A stretch of 64,000 bases of DNA from Alistipes senegalensis (GCA_023664945.1 JAMPER010000001.1:1170246-1234245); one strand, 5' to 3'; positions 1-11,101 are shown, counted from the first letter of the stretch. Numbers and translations: made by a program. Notes: generated from the sequence alone by a model not told the origin.

Positions 1-2048
1 CGCGCTTTACGCTCATCAGCCAGCACCAGCACCTCTTCGCCTGCTGCCGGCACCCCTGTCAACCCCTGAATCTCAACCGGAATACTGGGGCCAGCCGTCG
101 CAATCGCCTTGCCGCTTTCGTTTAACATCGCACGTACCCGGCCAAATTCCTGGCCGGCCAAAACCACATCCGTCTTGTGCAACGTACCGGACTGCACCAA
201 CACCGTTGCGACAGGGCCGCGCCCCTTGTCCAGACGCGCCTCAATAACCAGACCTTTTGCCGGCGCATCCACCGGTGCCTTGAGTTCCAGTATTTCAGCC
301 TGAAGCAACACATTTTCCAGCAAAGAATCAATCCCCTGGCCGCTTTTGGCAGAAACCGGCACAAAAGGCGAATCCCCGCCATACTGTTCAGGCACAACCT
401 CTTCCGCAATCAGCTCCTGAGTCACACGCTCCACATTGGCGCCTGACTTATCAATCTTGTTAATAGCAACAACCAGGGGAACACCTGCCGCTTTCGCATG
501 GGCAATAGCCTCCTTCGTCTGCGGCATCACACCATCGTCAGCGGCAACAACCAGAATCACAATATCCGTTGCCTTGGCACCGCGGGCACGCATGGCAGTA
601 AAAGCTTCATGTCCAGGCGTATCCAGGAAAGTAATCACGCCATTGGGCGTTTTCACATGATACGCGCCAATATGCTGCGTAATACCCCCAGCCTCGCCGG
701 AAGCAATCTTTGTCCTGCGAATATAATCCAGAAGCGATGTCTTGCCATGATCCACATGGCCCATCACAGTCACCACAGGCGCCCTTGGCAGCCATTCCGC
801 ATCTGCGTTTTCACCCATGGCAGCCAGCTCAGCCTCATGATCCTGGATTTTGGCGGCAAACGCCTTGTGCCCCATTTCCTCCACCAGAATCATTGCCGTT
901 TCCTGATCCAGCACCTGATTAATCGTCACCATCTGCCCCAGCAGCATGAGCTGTTTAATCACCTCAGATGCCTTTACAGCCATCTGGTGCGCCAGTTCTG
1001 CCACCGTAATCGTTTCAGGCACATAAATATTTCTGACAATCGCCTCCGTCGGCTGCTGGAAATTGCTTTCCCGTTCTGCCGCCTGCTGGCCCTTGCGGTT
1101 CTTGGAACCGCCGCTGCGCCAGCCCTCGCGGGCAGGCATAGCACCCCCCCGTGTCTTGAGGCCTGTACCGCGTTTTTTTGCCGTTTCTTCCTGCCAGATA
1201 GAAGCCACATTGGCAGACTTGATTGATTTCTTCTCGGCTGAACCTTTTTTCTCCTCCTTGGCCTCTGCCGGTTTCTTGTCAGCCGGACGGCGCAAAGTCA
1301 CATCTTTCTTTTTGGCATCCTCGCCTTCCTGTGCCTCAGGCGGCCGAATCACTTTTTTAGGCGCAGCCATCATCGCCTTGATCTGCGCAATCTCATCTTC
1401 TACCGCCTGCCGGGTCCTTTCAGCTTCAGGCGTTTTATCGGGTGCTTTTTCCGGTGCCGCCACAGCTTTTTCAACGGTTTTTTCCTCTGCCGGCATCACT
1501 GGCGCGACAACAACGGCAGCCTCTTTTTCCTTCAACTCGGCCGCCCTGCGAGCCTCTTCTTCCGCCTTCAGACGGGCCGCTTTCTCTGCCTCAATCCGGG
1601 CCAGCTGAGCCTGTTTTTCCCGCAGTTCCGCCTCCTGGCGGGCAATCAGCTCCGCCTGGCGGCGCGCTTCTTCCGCCCGCTTTTTCTGCTCTGCCTCATC
1701 AATAATCGGCGCCGGAGCCTTAGGGACTCTCTTTTCCACAACAGGCACTTCCTCACGCCGGAAAGTGCGTTTCTTGCGAACTTCCACCTGAATGGTTCGC
1801 GACTTGCCTGATGCGTCCGCCTGTTTGATCTCGGTCGTCTCTTTGCGCGTCAACGAAATCTTTTTCTTGGCATCAGGCACACTGCCATGCGCTCCGCGCA
1901 AATAATTCAGCAGCTTGTCCTTATCCGCATTCGTCAGGGAATCGTTAACTGATTTTTTTTCAACGCCCGCATTACGCAACTGATTCAGCAGCGCTTCAGC
2001 CGGCATATTCAGTTCTACAGCAAATTGAGCTACGTTATTAGTCGCCAT
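1..2048 (-). CDS. infB: Translation initiation factor IF-2, 3' end cut by window edge
   Basis: GTPase that places initiator tRNA on the 30S subunit and promotes subunit joining. About 682 residues are visible; the C-terminal domains run off the window's left edge. The protein starts [20 protein letters not shown], the usual IF2N fold. A long Lys/Glu/Ala-rich linker follows (roughly residues 100-330), then the GTPase domain with GHVDHGKT at residues 430-437 and a DTPGHEAF motif further on. Last gene of the rimP-nusA-infB operon, 56 nt after nusA. The start ATG is at 2046-2048. Confidence 0.97.
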   Translation of the reverse strand, partial: MATNNVAQFAVELNMPAEALLNQLRNAGVEKKSVNDSLTNADKDKLLNYLRGAHGSVPDAKKKISLTRKETTEIKQADASGKSRTIQVEVRKKRTFRREEVPVVEKRVPKAPAPIIDEAEQKKRAEEARRQAELIARQEAELREKQAQLARIEAEKAARLKAEEEARRAAELKEKEAAVVVAPVMPAEEKTVEKAVAAPEKAPDKTPEAERTRQAVEDEIAQIKAMMAAPKKVIRPPEAQEGEDAKKKDVTLRRPADKKPAEAKEEKKGSAEKKSIKSANVASIWQEETAKKRGTGLKTRGGAMPAREGWRSGGSKNRKGQQAAERESNFQQPTEAIVRNIYVPETITVAELAHQMAVKASEVIKQLMLLGQMVTINQVLDQETAMILVEEMGHKAFAAKIQDHEAELAAMGENADAEWLPRAPVVTVMGHVDHGKTSLLDYIRRTKIASGEAGGITQHIGAYHVKTPNGVITFLDTPGHEAFTAMRARGAKATDIVILVVAADDGVMPQTKEAIAHAKAAGVPLVVAINKIDKSGANVERVTQELIAEEVVPEQYGGDSPFVPVSAKSGQGIDSLLENVLLQAEILELKAPVDAPAKGLVIEARLDKGRGPVATVLVQSGTLHKTDVVLAGQEFGRVRAMLNESGKAIATAGPSIPVEIQGLTGVPAAGEEVLVLADERKA

Positions 2049-2104
2049 TCCTTCCTCTTTCCTGTCTGACGCGGTCCACCCAGTCTGTCTTTATGCGTTG
2101 GCAA

Positions 2105-3664
2105 TCACTTCGTCTCGGTGATTTCCCATGCGCGCGCCTGCAATGCCTTGGCCTGCTCGTCATACCGCGCATCAATCAGCGCCATCTCATCATCCGTCAC
2201 ATCCTCAAAGCCGCTCTCAACCAGCTGGCGTGCCCGTTCAGTCGGCAAGGCAAGAATTGCGCCAAACTCATCATAGGCCAGGCTGCTGAAATCTGCCAGC
2301 GTCTTGATACCCGCCAGCCCCAGCTTTCCGGCCGTACTTTTGTCCATTCCCTCAAGATTGAGCAGCTCCGGCTCCATATCGGCTATCCCTTCTTCCAGGG
2401 CCAGCGCCTCCGTTACCAGCACATCGCGCGCACGGGTACGCAACTCATTAACCGTTTCCTCATCAAATGCCTCTATCTCCAGCATCTCATTGAGAGGAAC
2501 ATACGCAATTTCCTCCAGCGCGGAAAACCCTTCCTCAATCAGGATATCGGCCACTTCCTGATCCACATTCAGCCTGTCCATAAAAAGAGAGCGAATAGCC
2601 GCTGTTTCCATAGCCGATTTATCAGCCGACTCTTCAGCCGTCATGATATTGATCTTCCAGTCAGTCAACTCGGAAGCCAGACGGACATTCTGGCCGCTCC
2701 TGCCAATAGCAATGGCCAGATTTTCCTCATCCACAATCACATCCATGGCATGCTGCTCTTCGTCCACCACAATAGACGAAACATTGGCCGGCGCCAGCGC
2801 CCCAATCACAAACTGCGCCGGATCGTCAGACCACAGCACAATATCCACGCGCTCGCCGCCCAGTTCGCCCGTCACAGCCTGCACCCTCGACCCCCTGATA
2901 CCCACACAAGTACCAATCGGATCAATCCGTTTGTCATTCGTGAAAACAGCAATCTTGGCACGCACGCCGGGATCACGGGCAGCCGACTTGATCTCAAGCA
3001 GCCCCTGTTCCATTTCCGGCACTTCCAGCTCAAACAACTTGATAATAAACTCCGGTGCCGTCCGGGAAAGAATAATCTGCTGCCCCCTGGCATTTCTGTC
3101 CACACGCAAAATATAGGCACGCACCCGGTCGCCTACCCGCAGGTTTTCCTTCGGAATCATCTGATCCCGCGGCAGGCGCGCCTCCACCTTGCCAGACTCT
3201 AAAATGGCATCCCCACGCTCCATCCTCTTGACCGTACCGGTAACCAGCGCATCGCCGCGCGCCAGGAAATCCGTGAGAATCTGCTCCCGCTCTGCATCAC
3301 GGATACGTTGCAAAACAATCTGCTTGGTATCCTGCGCAAAACGGCGGCCAAAATCAATCGATTCAACAGGCTCTTCCAGATAATCATCCACCTCAATATC
3401 GGGAATTTGTTCCCTGGCCTCAAAATGCAAAATCTCCTGATCCGGCAGCTGGAGCCCCGCCTCATCGGGAACCACATGCCATCTGCGGAAAGTTTCAAAC
3501 TCGCCTGTCTTGCGGTCAATGGCCACCCTGATATCCACTTCACCGGGATAACGTTTTTTGGTTGCCAAAGCCAAGGCATGCTCCAGCGCGCCCAGGACAA
3601 TTTCCTTGTCGACATTTTTTTCGCGTGCAAGCGCATCAACCAGTTGCAGAATTTCGAAACTCAT
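2105..3664 (-). CDS. nusA: Transcription termination/antitermination factor NusA
   Basis: 519-residue RNA-polymerase-binding factor that controls pausing, termination and antitermination. Visible order: N-terminal polymerase-binding domain ([18 protein letters not shown]), an S1 domain (about 130-200), KH1/KH2 domains ([14 protein letters not shown] and [13 protein letters not shown]), and two acidic C-terminal helix-hairpin-helix repeats (about 360-510), as in proteobacterial NusA. Its ATG overlaps the rimP stop by 4 nt (ATGA), which implies translational coupling. NusA often regulates its own operon, which matters for the hairpin in the leader at 4193-4216. Confidence 0.98.
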   Translation of the reverse strand: MSFEILQLVDALAREKNVDKEIVLGALEHALALATKKRYPGEVDIRVAIDRKTGEFETFRRWHVVPDEAGLQLPDQEILHFEAREQIPDIEVDDYLEEPVESIDFGRRFAQDTKQIVLQRIRDAEREQILTDFLARGDALVTGTVKRMERGDAILESGKVEARLPRDQMIPKENLRVGDRVRAYILRVDRNARGQQIILSRTAPEFIIKLFELEVPEMEQGLLEIKSAARDPGVRAKIAVFTNDKRIDPIGTCVGIRGSRVQAVTGELGGERVDIVLWSDDPAQFVIGALAPANVSSIVVDEEQHAMDVIVDEENLAIAIGRSGQNVRLASELTDWKINIMTAEESADKSAMETAAIRSLFMDRLNVDQEVADILIEEGFSALEEIAYVPLNEMLEIEAFDEETVNELRTRARDVLVTEALALEEGIADMEPELLNLEGMDKSTAGKLGLAGIKTLADFSSLAYDEFGAILALPTERARQLVESGFEDVTDDEMALIDARYDEQAKALQARAWEITETK

Positions 3665-4143
3665 TTTTTTCGGCCCCTAAAATTCACCTGTGGCACCAAC
3701 CGTGCCTTATCTACATCAGAAAGAGAAAAGTGCAATAACGCCGCGCCTTCTTTCGTATCAAATTCCAGCGCCAGCTCCTCCCCGTCAGGCTCTTGCAAAA
3801 TACCCTGAAAAACCCGCCGGTTCGACATGCCCTCGACAGGCATGCGCAACTTGATACTGGCTTCCATTCCCGCAAAGCGGATATAATCCGACAAGCGTTT
3901 CAGCGGCCTGTCCAGACCGGGCGATGAAACTTCCAGACGCTCATAATCCACATCTTCAACCGTCAGCACATAAGATAACTGGCGGCTGACTGTCTCACAG
4001 TCCTCTACCGTAATACTGCCGCGGTCAGCCTCTTCCGGTAAAAAATCAATATATACGCGCAAAAGCCCGCCGGACGCCCGTTCCACATCAATTACATCAT
4101 AACCGCAGCCTTTTACGGTCTTTTCTATCAATTCCTGCAACAA
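3661..4143 (-). CDS. rimP: Ribosome maturation factor RimP
   Basis: 160-residue factor for 30S maturation and the first gene of the rimP-nusA-infB operon. It begins [21 protein letters not shown] and keeps the family signature SSPGLDRPL near the middle, with a C-terminal Sm-like domain. Length is normal for the family. The stop codon is nested in the nusA start. The only candidate promoter seen lies about 120 nt upstream, and a terminator-like hairpin sits between it and this gene. Confidence 0.97.
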   Translation of the reverse strand: MLQELIEKTVKGCGYDVIDVERASGGLLRVYIDFLPEEADRGSITVEDCETVSRQLSYVLTVEDVDYERLEVSSPGLDRPLKRLSDYIRFAGMEASIKLRMPVEGMSNRRVFQGILQEPDGEELALEFDTKEGAALLHFSLSDVDKARLVPQVNFRGRKK

Positions 4144-4192
4144 GCCCGCCTCCGGTCAACCGCTTCCCTCATACTTTTCCCTGACTGTAATG

Positions 4193-4216
4193 AAAAAAAA
4201 ATGGGCATACGCCCAT
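4193..4216 (-). terminator. Terminator-like hairpin in the rimP leader (possible attenuator)
   Basis: On the minus strand ATGGGC-GTAT-GCCCAT is followed directly by a run of eight or nine T, the standard intrinsic terminator form. It lies between the predicted promoter (4261-4289) and the rimP start at 4143, so transcripts entering the operon must read through it. No other gene is present upstream on this strand for it to terminate. Attenuation is an inference. Confidence 0.7.
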
Positions 4217-4260
4217 CTTCCCGTTTTGCTATATTCTTTCAAACGCCAGGTCAATTTCTT

Positions 4261-4289
4261 ATTATATACAATTACATATATAATCGCAA
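4261..4289 (-). promoter_or_regulatory. Predicted sigma-70 promoter for rimP-nusA-infB
   Basis: The minus strand reads TTGCGA, 17 nt, TATAAT. The -10 hexamer matches consensus exactly and the spacing is ideal. The start point would fall near 4254, about 40 nt before the terminator-like hairpin and 110 nt before rimP. The region is AT-rich and also serves as the upstream region of the divergent parE. Confidence 0.65.
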
Positions 4290-4428
4290 TGCTTTTATCT
4301 TCACCTGATTACAACACAAAATCCGGCAACAGCGTTTAGGCTGTTTAAAAAGCCGCCTTTTCCGGATATAAAATCGGCCTTTCCTGTATTCACCGAAAAC
4401 CTGTTTGCATGGCAAAACCGCATACCCA

Positions 4429-6405
4429 ATGTCCGAAAAATTCTTATACGATGAAACTTCCATACAGGTCCTGAAAGGCCTGGAACCTGTCCGGCAACGG
4501 CCAGGTATGTACACCCGCACCGAAAATCCGCTGCATATCATCACCGAAGTCATAGACAATGCCTCGGATGAAGCCATGGCAGGCTTTTGCCGGCACATCC
4601 AAGTAACCCTTCATGCCGGCGGCAGCGTCAGCGTGGAAGACGATGGCCGCGGCATACCGGTCGGGCTGCATCCCGAAGAAAACATCTCCACAGTAGAAGT
4701 TATCTTTACCCGTCTGCACTCAGGCGGAAAATTCCGGAAAGGAGCGGAAAATGCCTACGCATTCTCGGGCGGGTTGCACGGCGTAGGTGTCTCGGTCACC
4801 AATGCCCTCTCCAAAAAAATAGCCGTCTCTGTCTGGCGCGACAAAAAACGGCATGAAATCATTTTTACCAACGGCGCCGTCTCAACCGCATTGCAATCCT
4901 TCCCGCTTTCTCGCGGTGAAAAAAAATCCGGAACAAAAGTCACCGTCTGGCCGGATCCCCGCTATTTTGATGACGCCGACATTCCTGTCGGCGAACTTCG
5001 GCGACTGCTGCGCTCCAAAGCGCTCCTGCTGCCTGGCGTTACCATTACCCTTATAGATGAATCCCAGGAAAAAACCGAAACCTGGCAATACAACGACGGC
5101 TTTCGCGGCTATCTGTGCGAACAGCTTGGGCTGGAAACAGGAGATGAAACCGCCATTCCATTTTTCCAGGGAGAAAGATATATCGCTGGCCCGCAGGAAG
5201 GCTTTGCAACAGGTGAGGGAGCATCCTGGATTGTGGCCTGGACAGCCGAAGGACCGCTGATCCGCGAATCTTTTGTCAACCTCATCCCCACGCCGGCCGG
5301 CGGCACGCACGAAAGCGGCTTAAGAGACGGCCTGTTTACAGCCGTCAAAAATTTTGCGGAAATGCACGCCCTTTTGCCCAAGGGAATCCGCCTGCTCCCG
5401 GAAGACGTCTTCTCCCGGGTTTCCTTTCTCCTGTCGGCAAAAGTGCTTGACCCGCAATTCCAGGGCCAAATCAAAGAACGGCTGAACTCGCGAGATGCCG
5501 TCAGGCTGGTTTCGCACATGGTACGCCCCCCGCTGGAACTCTGGCTCAACCAGCATGTCGACCAGGGACGCAAACTGACAGAGCTGGTCATTCGACAGGC
5601 ACAATCACGCCTGCATACCGCACGCAAGATTGAAAAGAAAAAATCATCCGGCGTAGCCGTGCTTCCCGGAAAATTGACCGATTGCGAATCAACCGATACC
5701 ACAAGAAATGAGCTGTTTCTCGTCGAAGGCGATTCAGCCGGCGGCTCGGCAAAAATGGGAAGAAACAAGGAATTCCAGGCTATCCTCCCTTTGCGCGGCA
5801 AAGTGCTCAACTCATGGGAAACAGACAGAAACCGCCTGTTTGCCAACCAGGAAATCCACGATATTTCCGTTGCCATTGGCGTGGACCCGCATGACATTGC
5901 CGATACCCCCGACCTTTCCGGATTGCGTTACGGCAAAATATGCATCCTGTCAGATGCCGATGTCGATGGCTCCCACATCCAGGTATTGCTGCTTACCCTG
6001 TTTTTCCGCCATTTTCCCAAACTCATCCAGAACGGAAACATCTACATCGCCCGGCCGCCGCTCTATCGCGTTGATGCCCCGGCACGGGGAAAACGGCCTG
6101 TGCAGAAACTGTACGCACTGGATGAGACCGAGCTCCAGGCCATTCTGGACAAACTCAAAAAAGAAGATGTCCGCGAAAACGCTCTCACCATTTCCCGCTT
6201 CAAAGGGCTGGGAGAAATGAACGCCGAACAACTGTGGGAAACCACCTTAAATCCGGATACCCGCCGCCTGCTTCCCGTCATACTGGGCGAAACCGGGCTG
6301 CAACATTCCCAAAACCGCTTCCAGATGCTGATGGGAAAAGGCGAGGCCGCCGCCCGCCGGGCATGGATGGAAGAACACGGAAACGAAGCCCAGGCCGATA
6401 TCTGA
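4429..6405 (+). CDS. parE: DNA topoisomerase IV subunit B (ParE)
   Basis: ATPase subunit of topoisomerase IV, which separates linked daughter chromosomes. 658 residues from ATG 4429 ([20 protein letters not shown]). An in-frame TTG at 4405 would add eight residues, but ParE proteins start at the MSEK position. Visible features are the GHKL ATPase motif [10 protein letters not shown], a glycine-rich [10 protein letters not shown] lid, the TOPRIM motif EGDSAGG with the metal-binding DADVDGSH, and a normal GyrB/ParE tail without the large GyrB insertion. It is followed 16 nt later by parC, so both subunits are made together. Confidence 0.96.
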   Translation: MSEKFLYDETSIQVLKGLEPVRQRPGMYTRTENPLHIITEVIDNASDEAMAGFCRHIQVTLHAGGSVSVEDDGRGIPVGLHPEENISTVEVIFTRLHSGGKFRKGAENAYAFSGGLHGVGVSVTNALSKKIAVSVWRDKKRHEIIFTNGAVSTALQSFPLSRGEKKSGTKVTVWPDPRYFDDADIPVGELRRLLRSKALLLPGVTITLIDESQEKTETWQYNDGFRGYLCEQLGLETGDETAIPFFQGERYIAGPQEGFATGEGASWIVAWTAEGPLIRESFVNLIPTPAGGTHESGLRDGLFTAVKNFAEMHALLPKGIRLLPEDVFSRVSFLLSAKVLDPQFQGQIKERLNSRDAVRLVSHMVRPPLELWLNQHVDQGRKLTELVIRQAQSRLHTARKIEKKKSSGVAVLPGKLTDCESTDTTRNELFLVEGDSAGGSAKMGRNKEFQAILPLRGKVLNSWETDRNRLFANQEIHDISVAIGVDPHDIADTPDLSGLRYGKICILSDADVDGSHIQVLLLTLFFRHFPKLIQNGNIYIARPPLYRVDAPARGKRPVQKLYALDETELQAILDKLKKEDVRENALTISRFKGLGEMNAEQLWETTLNPDTRRLLPVILGETGLQHSQNRFQMLMGKGEAAARRAWMEEHGNEAQADI

Positions 6406-6421
6406 CCAACCAAATACCGTT

Positions 6422-8782
6422 ATGGAAACTGCACAACAACCCAGCCTTTTCAATCAGCCGCAGCCTGACCGCCCGCCGGAAGGAGAAGCCCTGATACTGG
6501 CCGGCTTTGCCGAACAGGCCTACCTCGACTACGCCATATCCGTTGTTCGGGGCCGCGCCCTGCCGGACGTATGCGATGGGCAAAAGCCTGTCCAGCGGCG
6601 CATCTTGTATGCCATGAACGAGCTGGGGCTGGCAACCCATGCCAAGCCCCGTAAATCAGCGGCAGTCGTCGGCGATGTCCTGGGGAAATGGCATCCTCAC
6701 GGCGACCAGTCCGTTTACGATGCCCTGGTACGCATGGCACAGGATTTTTCCATGCGTTATCCCTTAATTGACGGCCAGGGAAACTTCGGCTCAAGAGATG
6801 GAGACGGCGCTGCCGCCATGCGCTACACCGAAGCGCGCTTAACGCCAATCGCCGATTTGCTGCTCGCGGAAATTGATCAGGGAACAGTCGATTTCATCCC
6901 GAACTACGATGGTTCCTCCAGCGAACCCCGGATACTTCCCTCCCGCTTGCCGCTCACCCTGTTAAACGGTTCTTCCGGCATCGCTGTCGGCATGGCGACC
7001 GAAATTCCCCCGCACAATTTATCCGAAATCGCCAGCGCCGCCATTGCGCTAATCCGCAACCCCCACATCAGCCACGCCGAACTCATGGAAATCATACCGG
7101 GACCGGATTTTCCCGGCGGCGGGCAAATCATTACCCCAGCCCCGCAAATTGCGGAAATATATGAAACCGGCCGCGGCAGCCTCAAAATTCGCGCCAGGTG
7201 GGAAATTGAAGAACTGGCAAAAGGACAATGGCAAATCGTCGTTAACGAACTGCCTCCCGGCGCCTCCTCCCAGAAAATCCTGGAAGAAATCGAAGAACTC
7301 ACCAACCCCAAAGTACGGACAGGCAAAAAATCGCTCACACCGGAACAAAACACCCTGCGCCAAACCATGCTGGGCATGCTTGACACCATCCGGGACGAAT
7401 CCACCCGCAACGCACCGGTCCGCCTGGTTCTGGAGCCCCGCTCAAAACGGCAGAATCCGGAAGAACTGATGCAAACGCTGCTCTCGCACACCTCGCTGGA
7501 AAGCAATGCGTCCGTCAACCTAGTCATGATAGGGCTGGATGGCCGCCCCCGGCAAAAAGGACTGCGCGATATTTTAGGGGAGTGGATTACCTTCCGCTTT
7601 GACACCGTCCGCCGCCGTACACAATGGCGGCTGGGAAAAGTCGATGACCGTATCCACATCCTGGAAGGCCGCGAAACCGCCCTTCTCAACATTGATAAAG
7701 TTATTGCCATCATCCGTGAATCCGACGAACCCAGGGCAGACCTGATCAAAGCCTTTCATCTATCCGAAAAACAGGCCGACGACATCCTGGAAATCCGCCT
7801 CAGGCAGCTGGCCCGCATGGAAAAACGCAAAATCGAACAGGAACTGTCCGAACTGCGCAAAGAGAAAAATACCCTGCACGACCTGTTGAACAATCCGGCT
7901 TCCCTGAAAAAACAGATCATCAAAGAAATAGAAGCCGACCGGAAAAAATTCGGCGACACCCGGCGGACACGGATTGAAGAAGCCCGATACGCCCGTATTG
8001 AACAGAAAATCATGGATGAACCGGTAACCGTCATTATCTCCGAAAAAGGCTGGATACGCTGCCGCTCCGGACATGGGCACGACCTTTCCCAATTAAATTT
8101 CAAAACAGGCGATACCCTGTACGGCGCTTTTACCTGCCGCAGCACCGATACCCTGCTGGCATGGGGGCTGACCGGCCGCATTTATTCAGTTGCCGTTGGC
8201 AGCCTTCCCCATGCCCGGGGAGACGGCATCCCCATCACGACCCTGATTGAAACAGCCCCCGGCGACCAAATTACCCATTACCTTGCCGGTCCCGCCAGCC
8301 TTTCCCTGCTGATTGCAACCCGTTCAGGCTACGGCTTTCAGGCAACTATCGCCGACATGGCCAGCCGTACCCGCCAGGGCAAACAATTCATCACCTTGGG
8401 AAAAAGCGAATCGCTGCTCCCGCCAAAACCTGTTACAACAAAAGACAAATGGATCGCCTGCCTGTCCGAACAAGGACGGTACCTGGCCTTCCCTGTTGAA
8501 GAACTGCGTTACCTGAAAAATGGCGGGCACGGCGTCACACTGATGTCGCTTGCGCCGGATGAATCCCTGCTTGCTGCCCTGCCCGTTGATCAACAAGGCT
8601 GCCTTGTTGCCTGTCTGGCAAAAAACGGCTCCCGGCATGACATCCGGATAACAGAAAACGGATTGGCCGCCTATATCGGAAAAAGAGCAAAAAAAGGACG
8701 CCCTGTTGAATCCCGCTTCAAGCCCGTCAGCCTGAAACCTGTACCGCCTGCAACCGAAACAGAAAACCTTCCGGAAAAATAA
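6422..8782 (+). CDS. parC: DNA topoisomerase IV subunit A (ParC)
   Basis: 786-residue breakage-reunion subunit of topoisomerase IV. The catalytic tyrosine is Y135 in [10 protein letters not shown]. The winged-helix and tower domains follow, and a beta-propeller of degenerate blades fills about residues 520-770. The region corresponding to the quinolone-resistance region reads [14 protein letters not shown], with Q96 and D100 at the positions of E. coli Ser80 and Glu84; this form is, from memory, usual in Burkholderiales. Second gene of parE-parC. Confidence 0.97.
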   Translation: METAQQPSLFNQPQPDRPPEGEALILAGFAEQAYLDYAISVVRGRALPDVCDGQKPVQRRILYAMNELGLATHAKPRKSAAVVGDVLGKWHPHGDQSVYDALVRMAQDFSMRYPLIDGQGNFGSRDGDGAAAMRYTEARLTPIADLLLAEIDQGTVDFIPNYDGSSSEPRILPSRLPLTLLNGSSGIAVGMATEIPPHNLSEIASAAIALIRNPHISHAELMEIIPGPDFPGGGQIITPAPQIAEIYETGRGSLKIRARWEIEELAKGQWQIVVNELPPGASSQKILEEIEELTNPKVRTGKKSLTPEQNTLRQTMLGMLDTIRDESTRNAPVRLVLEPRSKRQNPEELMQTLLSHTSLESNASVNLVMIGLDGRPRQKGLRDILGEWITFRFDTVRRRTQWRLGKVDDRIHILEGRETALLNIDKVIAIIRESDEPRADLIKAFHLSEKQADDILEIRLRQLARMEKRKIEQELSELRKEKNTLHDLLNNPASLKKQIIKEIEADRKKFGDTRRTRIEEARYARIEQKIMDEPVTVIISEKGWIRCRSGHGHDLSQLNFKTGDTLYGAFTCRSTDTLLAWGLTGRIYSVAVGSLPHARGDGIPITTLIETAPGDQITHYLAGPASLSLLIATRSGYGFQATIADMASRTRQGKQFITLGKSESLLPPKPVTTKDKWIACLSEQGRYLAFPVEELRYLKNGGHGVTLMSLAPDESLLAALPVDQQGCLVACLAKNGSRHDIRITENGLAAYIGKRAKKGRPVESRFKPVSLKPVPPATETENLPEK

Positions 8783-9390
8783 GCTGCTTGCCCATACTGA
8801 CTGAAAAAATAAAAGAAAAAGAAACCAACTCTCTTTCATCCTGTGGCCGTTATACTTTTTGCCTTATCTGGAAAACCAGTCAGAAAAGGCAAAAACTCCC
8901 CTTTGCCGGGGAATCGCACCCGGCTTAGGGAAAATAGCCGCCATAACGATAAATGGACGCTCATCTAATCAATACAGGGCACAAGAAGTATTTCCCTGAC
9001 CAGGCGGCCGTTCTTCCCGGGTCAAATGGAATCCAACACCTTCGCTGCCGGGAAAATACTTTCTGCCTGGGTGAAATACCCTGCCCTCGCAAAATAAAAC
9101 CTTCCTCAGACAGACAAAACACATCAGGTATATTACAGCCATCCCAAGTAATATGTCTGCCCGAAACCCGGGTAAAAATACCACAGCCCCCAATAATTAC
9201 TGCCACTCACCGGAAAACGACAATTCCCGGGGATAAGTAATGGCAAAAAACATATTAACAGCTGTTTTTCAAAACTCTCCGCTGCCTTTTACCCTTCAAA
9301 TATTTCCTGTGCCATGGCAACATTTACCTCACAAAAACATGAGGCCAATGATGTTGCTGCTATAAAATCACTACAGAACATACCTAAAGC
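8783..9390. other. Gene-poor stretch after parC with short inverted repeats
   Basis: No convincing gene on either strand; the open frames here lack a good ribosome binding site and recognisable protein character. Two hairpins are visible. One has arms TTTTTGCCTT and AAGGCAAAAA (8856-8895) around an inner CTGG-AAAA-CCAG. The other is GCCGGG/CCCGGC (8905-8924). The first lies about 75 nt after parC and may end its transcript, but it has an A-run rather than a U-run on its 3' side. Confidence 0.4.
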
Positions 9391-9426
9391 AACAGGCTGA
9401 TCCTGCCAAAGCAGCATCAGCCTGTT
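9391..9426. terminator. Strong inverted repeat, probably the terminator of the RidA-like gene
   Basis: Arms AACAGGCTGAT and ATCAGCCTGTT pair perfectly over 11 bp around an inner CTGC-CAAA-GCAG stem. It lies 70 nt beyond the minus-strand RidA-like gene. Short T-rich tails exist on both sides (TTGCTTT on minus, TTTT on plus), so it may work in both directions. Confidence 0.6.
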
Positions 9427-9496
9427 TTCCCCAGGAAATATCCCGTTAAAAATTATTCAACAGCACGGCAAAGCCATCCGTCAGTAATAAACGAAA

Positions 9497-9955
9497 CTAC
9501 TCAATCTCGGCAATCATTTCCATTTCTATACAGGCGCCTGTCGGAATCTGCGCAACGCCAAATGCCGAACGGGCATGCCATCCCTTCGGCCCAAAAACAT
9601 CAGCCAGCAATTCCGATGCACCATTTGTTACAAGGTGATGATCCGTGAAATCACCGGTTGAATTAACCAGGCTTAACACCTTCACAATCCTTTTGACACG
9701 ATCAAGATTGCCGCCGCATGCTGCCTGCAAAGTTGCCATCATATCAATCGCAATATTTCTTGCTGCCACACGGCCTTCCTCTACCGAAATATCTTTTCCA
9801 AATTGCCCGACATAGGGCTTTCCCCCTTTCTTGGCAATATGTCCGGATAAATACACCAAATTACCGGACTTAACAAACATGACATAGGCGGCAACAGGCT
9901 CGGCCACTTCCGGCAAATCAATCTGCAAAGCTTTCAATCTTTCATAACAAGACAT
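9497..9955 (-). CDS. RidA/YjgF-family protein
   Basis: 152-residue protein of the RidA/YjgF/UK114 superfamily, in the longer subgroup of about 150 residues. Typical RidA proteins hydrolyse reactive enamine/imine intermediates and form trimers in the cytosol; whether this subgroup does so is not established. Visible family features are GNLVYLSGHIAKKGGKPYVG, NIAIDMMATLQAA and the C-terminal HARSAFGVAQIPTGACIEME, where Arg sits in the usual ligand region. The start at 9955 (MSCYERLKAL) is chosen because GGGAG lies 8 nt upstream. It stands alone and ends before a strong hairpin at 9391-9426. Confidence 0.85.
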   Translation of the reverse strand: MSCYERLKALQIDLPEVAEPVAAYVMFVKSGNLVYLSGHIAKKGGKPYVGQFGKDISVEEGRVAARNIAIDMMATLQAACGGNLDRVKRIVKVLSLVNSTGDFTDHHLVTNGASELLADVFGPKGWHARSAFGVAQIPTGACIEMEMIAEIE

Positions 9956-10205
9956 TTTTGTCTCCCGTTCCCTGTCAATTTCCCAAAACAATTACCGTCC
10001 AGCAATATACCACCGGAAAGATGATATCGCTACAATATCCGTTTTATATCGGTTGTCACCCTGAACACATATTGCTGTCCTCTTTCCTTTTATCGCATTT
10101 CCCGGAGTGGAGCCAACAAAAAATCTGCCTGCCCAGTAATTGCTCCATCCCGGCAGCCACCTTTCCGGAAAAACGCCAAAATACATACACTAAACAAGAA
10201 ACAAG

Positions 10206-10643
10206 ATGAAAACTGTTCCTGTCATTCTTGATACCAATGTCTGCCTCGATCTGTTTGTTTTTCACGATGCACGCTGCCGCGATCTGAGAAAAATGCTGGA
10301 AACAGGCATTGCCTGCGCCATCACCCGGGAAGATTGCCGGAATGAATGGATTCGCGTATTGGGATATCCCTCCCTTTCCCTGGATGAAACAACACGCCAC
10401 AGATGTATCAATGAATACGACGCGCTTGTTTCCTGCCGGGATTATCACAAAAAGAACTATGCCGTCCTTCCTGTATGCCAGGATAAAGATGATCAGAAAT
10501 TTCTGGAACTGGCCTATGACGCCAATGCCGTCTTTCTGCTGACAAAAGACAAGGCTTTATTAAAGCTGTCCTCAAAAACAGGAAAACAGCGCCTCTTTCA
10601 TATCATCAGGCCGGAATCTTCTTCCATGATAAGCGCTGCATAA
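10206..10643 (+). CDS. PIN-domain protein (putative toxin-antitoxin RNase, PIN family)
   Basis: 145 residues with the fold and acidic residues of a PIN nuclease: an N-terminal PVILDTNVCLDLFV (Asp9 in the first metal-binding position), a central region rich in acidic residues, and QDKDDQKFLELAYDANAVFLLTKD carrying the later acidic cluster. It resembles the COG1569-type PIN proteins annotated as putative toxins. No antitoxin-like gene lies on either side: upstream is 250 nt of non-coding sequence and downstream is an H-NS gene with its own promoter. Either it is an orphan or its partner is elsewhere. The ribosome binding site is weak. Confidence 0.8.
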   Translation: MKTVPVILDTNVCLDLFVFHDARCRDLRKMLETGIACAITREDCRNEWIRVLGYPSLSLDETTRHRCINEYDALVSCRDYHKKNYAVLPVCQDKDDQKFLELAYDANAVFLLTKDKALLKLSSKTGKQRLFHIIRPESSSMISAA

Positions 10644-10678
10644 GCAAAAGTTGTACAAAAATATAAACATCATTTCTT

Positions 10679-10706
10679 TTGACATTTTACATGATACGAT
10701 TAAAAT
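10679..10706 (+). promoter_or_regulatory. Predicted promoter of the H-NS-like gene
   Basis: TTGACA (10679-10684), 16 nt, TAAAAT (10701-10706). The -35 is perfect and the surroundings are AT-rich. The predicted leader is about 80 nt, and no other coding sequence intervenes before the ATG at 10792. Confidence 0.6.
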
Positions 10707-10791
10707 AAATTAAGCTTGACTGTAAAAGCAATTTATTATTGTCGTAAAGGTATCTCATTCTTTTTCAATCCAACCGATTTACAGGATAATC

Positions 10792-11082
10792 ATGTCAACA
10801 TACAAGCAAATACAGGATCAAATCAAACAACTTCAGCAACAGGCAGAAGAACTGCGCAAAAAAGAACTGAGCGAAACCATCAGCCAGATCAAATCCATGA
10901 TGGCAGAATATGGCATCACCCTGGCTGATCTTGGCATGAGTGGAAAAAGAAAAGGCCCCCGCGCAAAAACAACGCTTTCTCCCAAATACCGCAACCCGGA
11001 AACCGGCGATACCTGGTCCGGCCGCGGGAAAGCCCCCAGATGGATTGACCCGAACAACAAGGAAAAATACCTGATCAAATAA
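10792..11082 (+). CDS. H-NS family nucleoid-associated protein
   Basis: 96-residue nucleoid protein. Residues 1-45 are a Gln/Lys/Glu-rich coiled coil (YKQIQDQIKQLQQQAEELRK) for oligomerisation. A basic linker (about 48-62) leads to the C-terminal DNA-binding core YRNPETGDTWSGRGKAPRWI, matching the H-NS TWxGRGRxP loop that enters the minor groove of AT-rich DNA. The size and motif are typical of the small H-NS/BpH3 proteins of Burkholderiales. It forms a single-gene unit with a promoter at 10679 and a very strong terminator at 11102. Such proteins usually silence acquired AT-rich DNA; specific targets are not visible here. Confidence 0.93.
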   Translation: MSTYKQIQDQIKQLQQQAEELRKKELSETISQIKSMMAEYGITLADLGMSGKRKGPRAKTTLSPKYRNPETGDTWSGRGKAPRWIDPNNKEKYLIK

Positions 11083-11101
11083 GCACCGTGCTGCTTATGC
11101 C

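Noticed and set aside
6704-6730. ParC residues Gln96/Asp100 as a possible acquired quinolone-resistance change.
   Set aside because: [10 protein letters not shown] is, to my recollection, the normal form of ParC in Burkholderiales, so it is more likely an inherited lineage trait than a selected mutation.
8953-9240. A 95-codon plus-strand frame after parC.
   Set aside because: Cys-, Pro- and Lys-rich without a ribosome binding site or recognisable family, with a competing open frame on the opposite strand.
9958-10209. An 83-codon frame on the plus strand overlapping the PIN gene start by 4 nt, a possible antitoxin.
   Set aside because: It begins at a TTG without a ribosome binding site, its sequence has no HTH or antitoxin-like features, and it is read as noise across a non-coding region.
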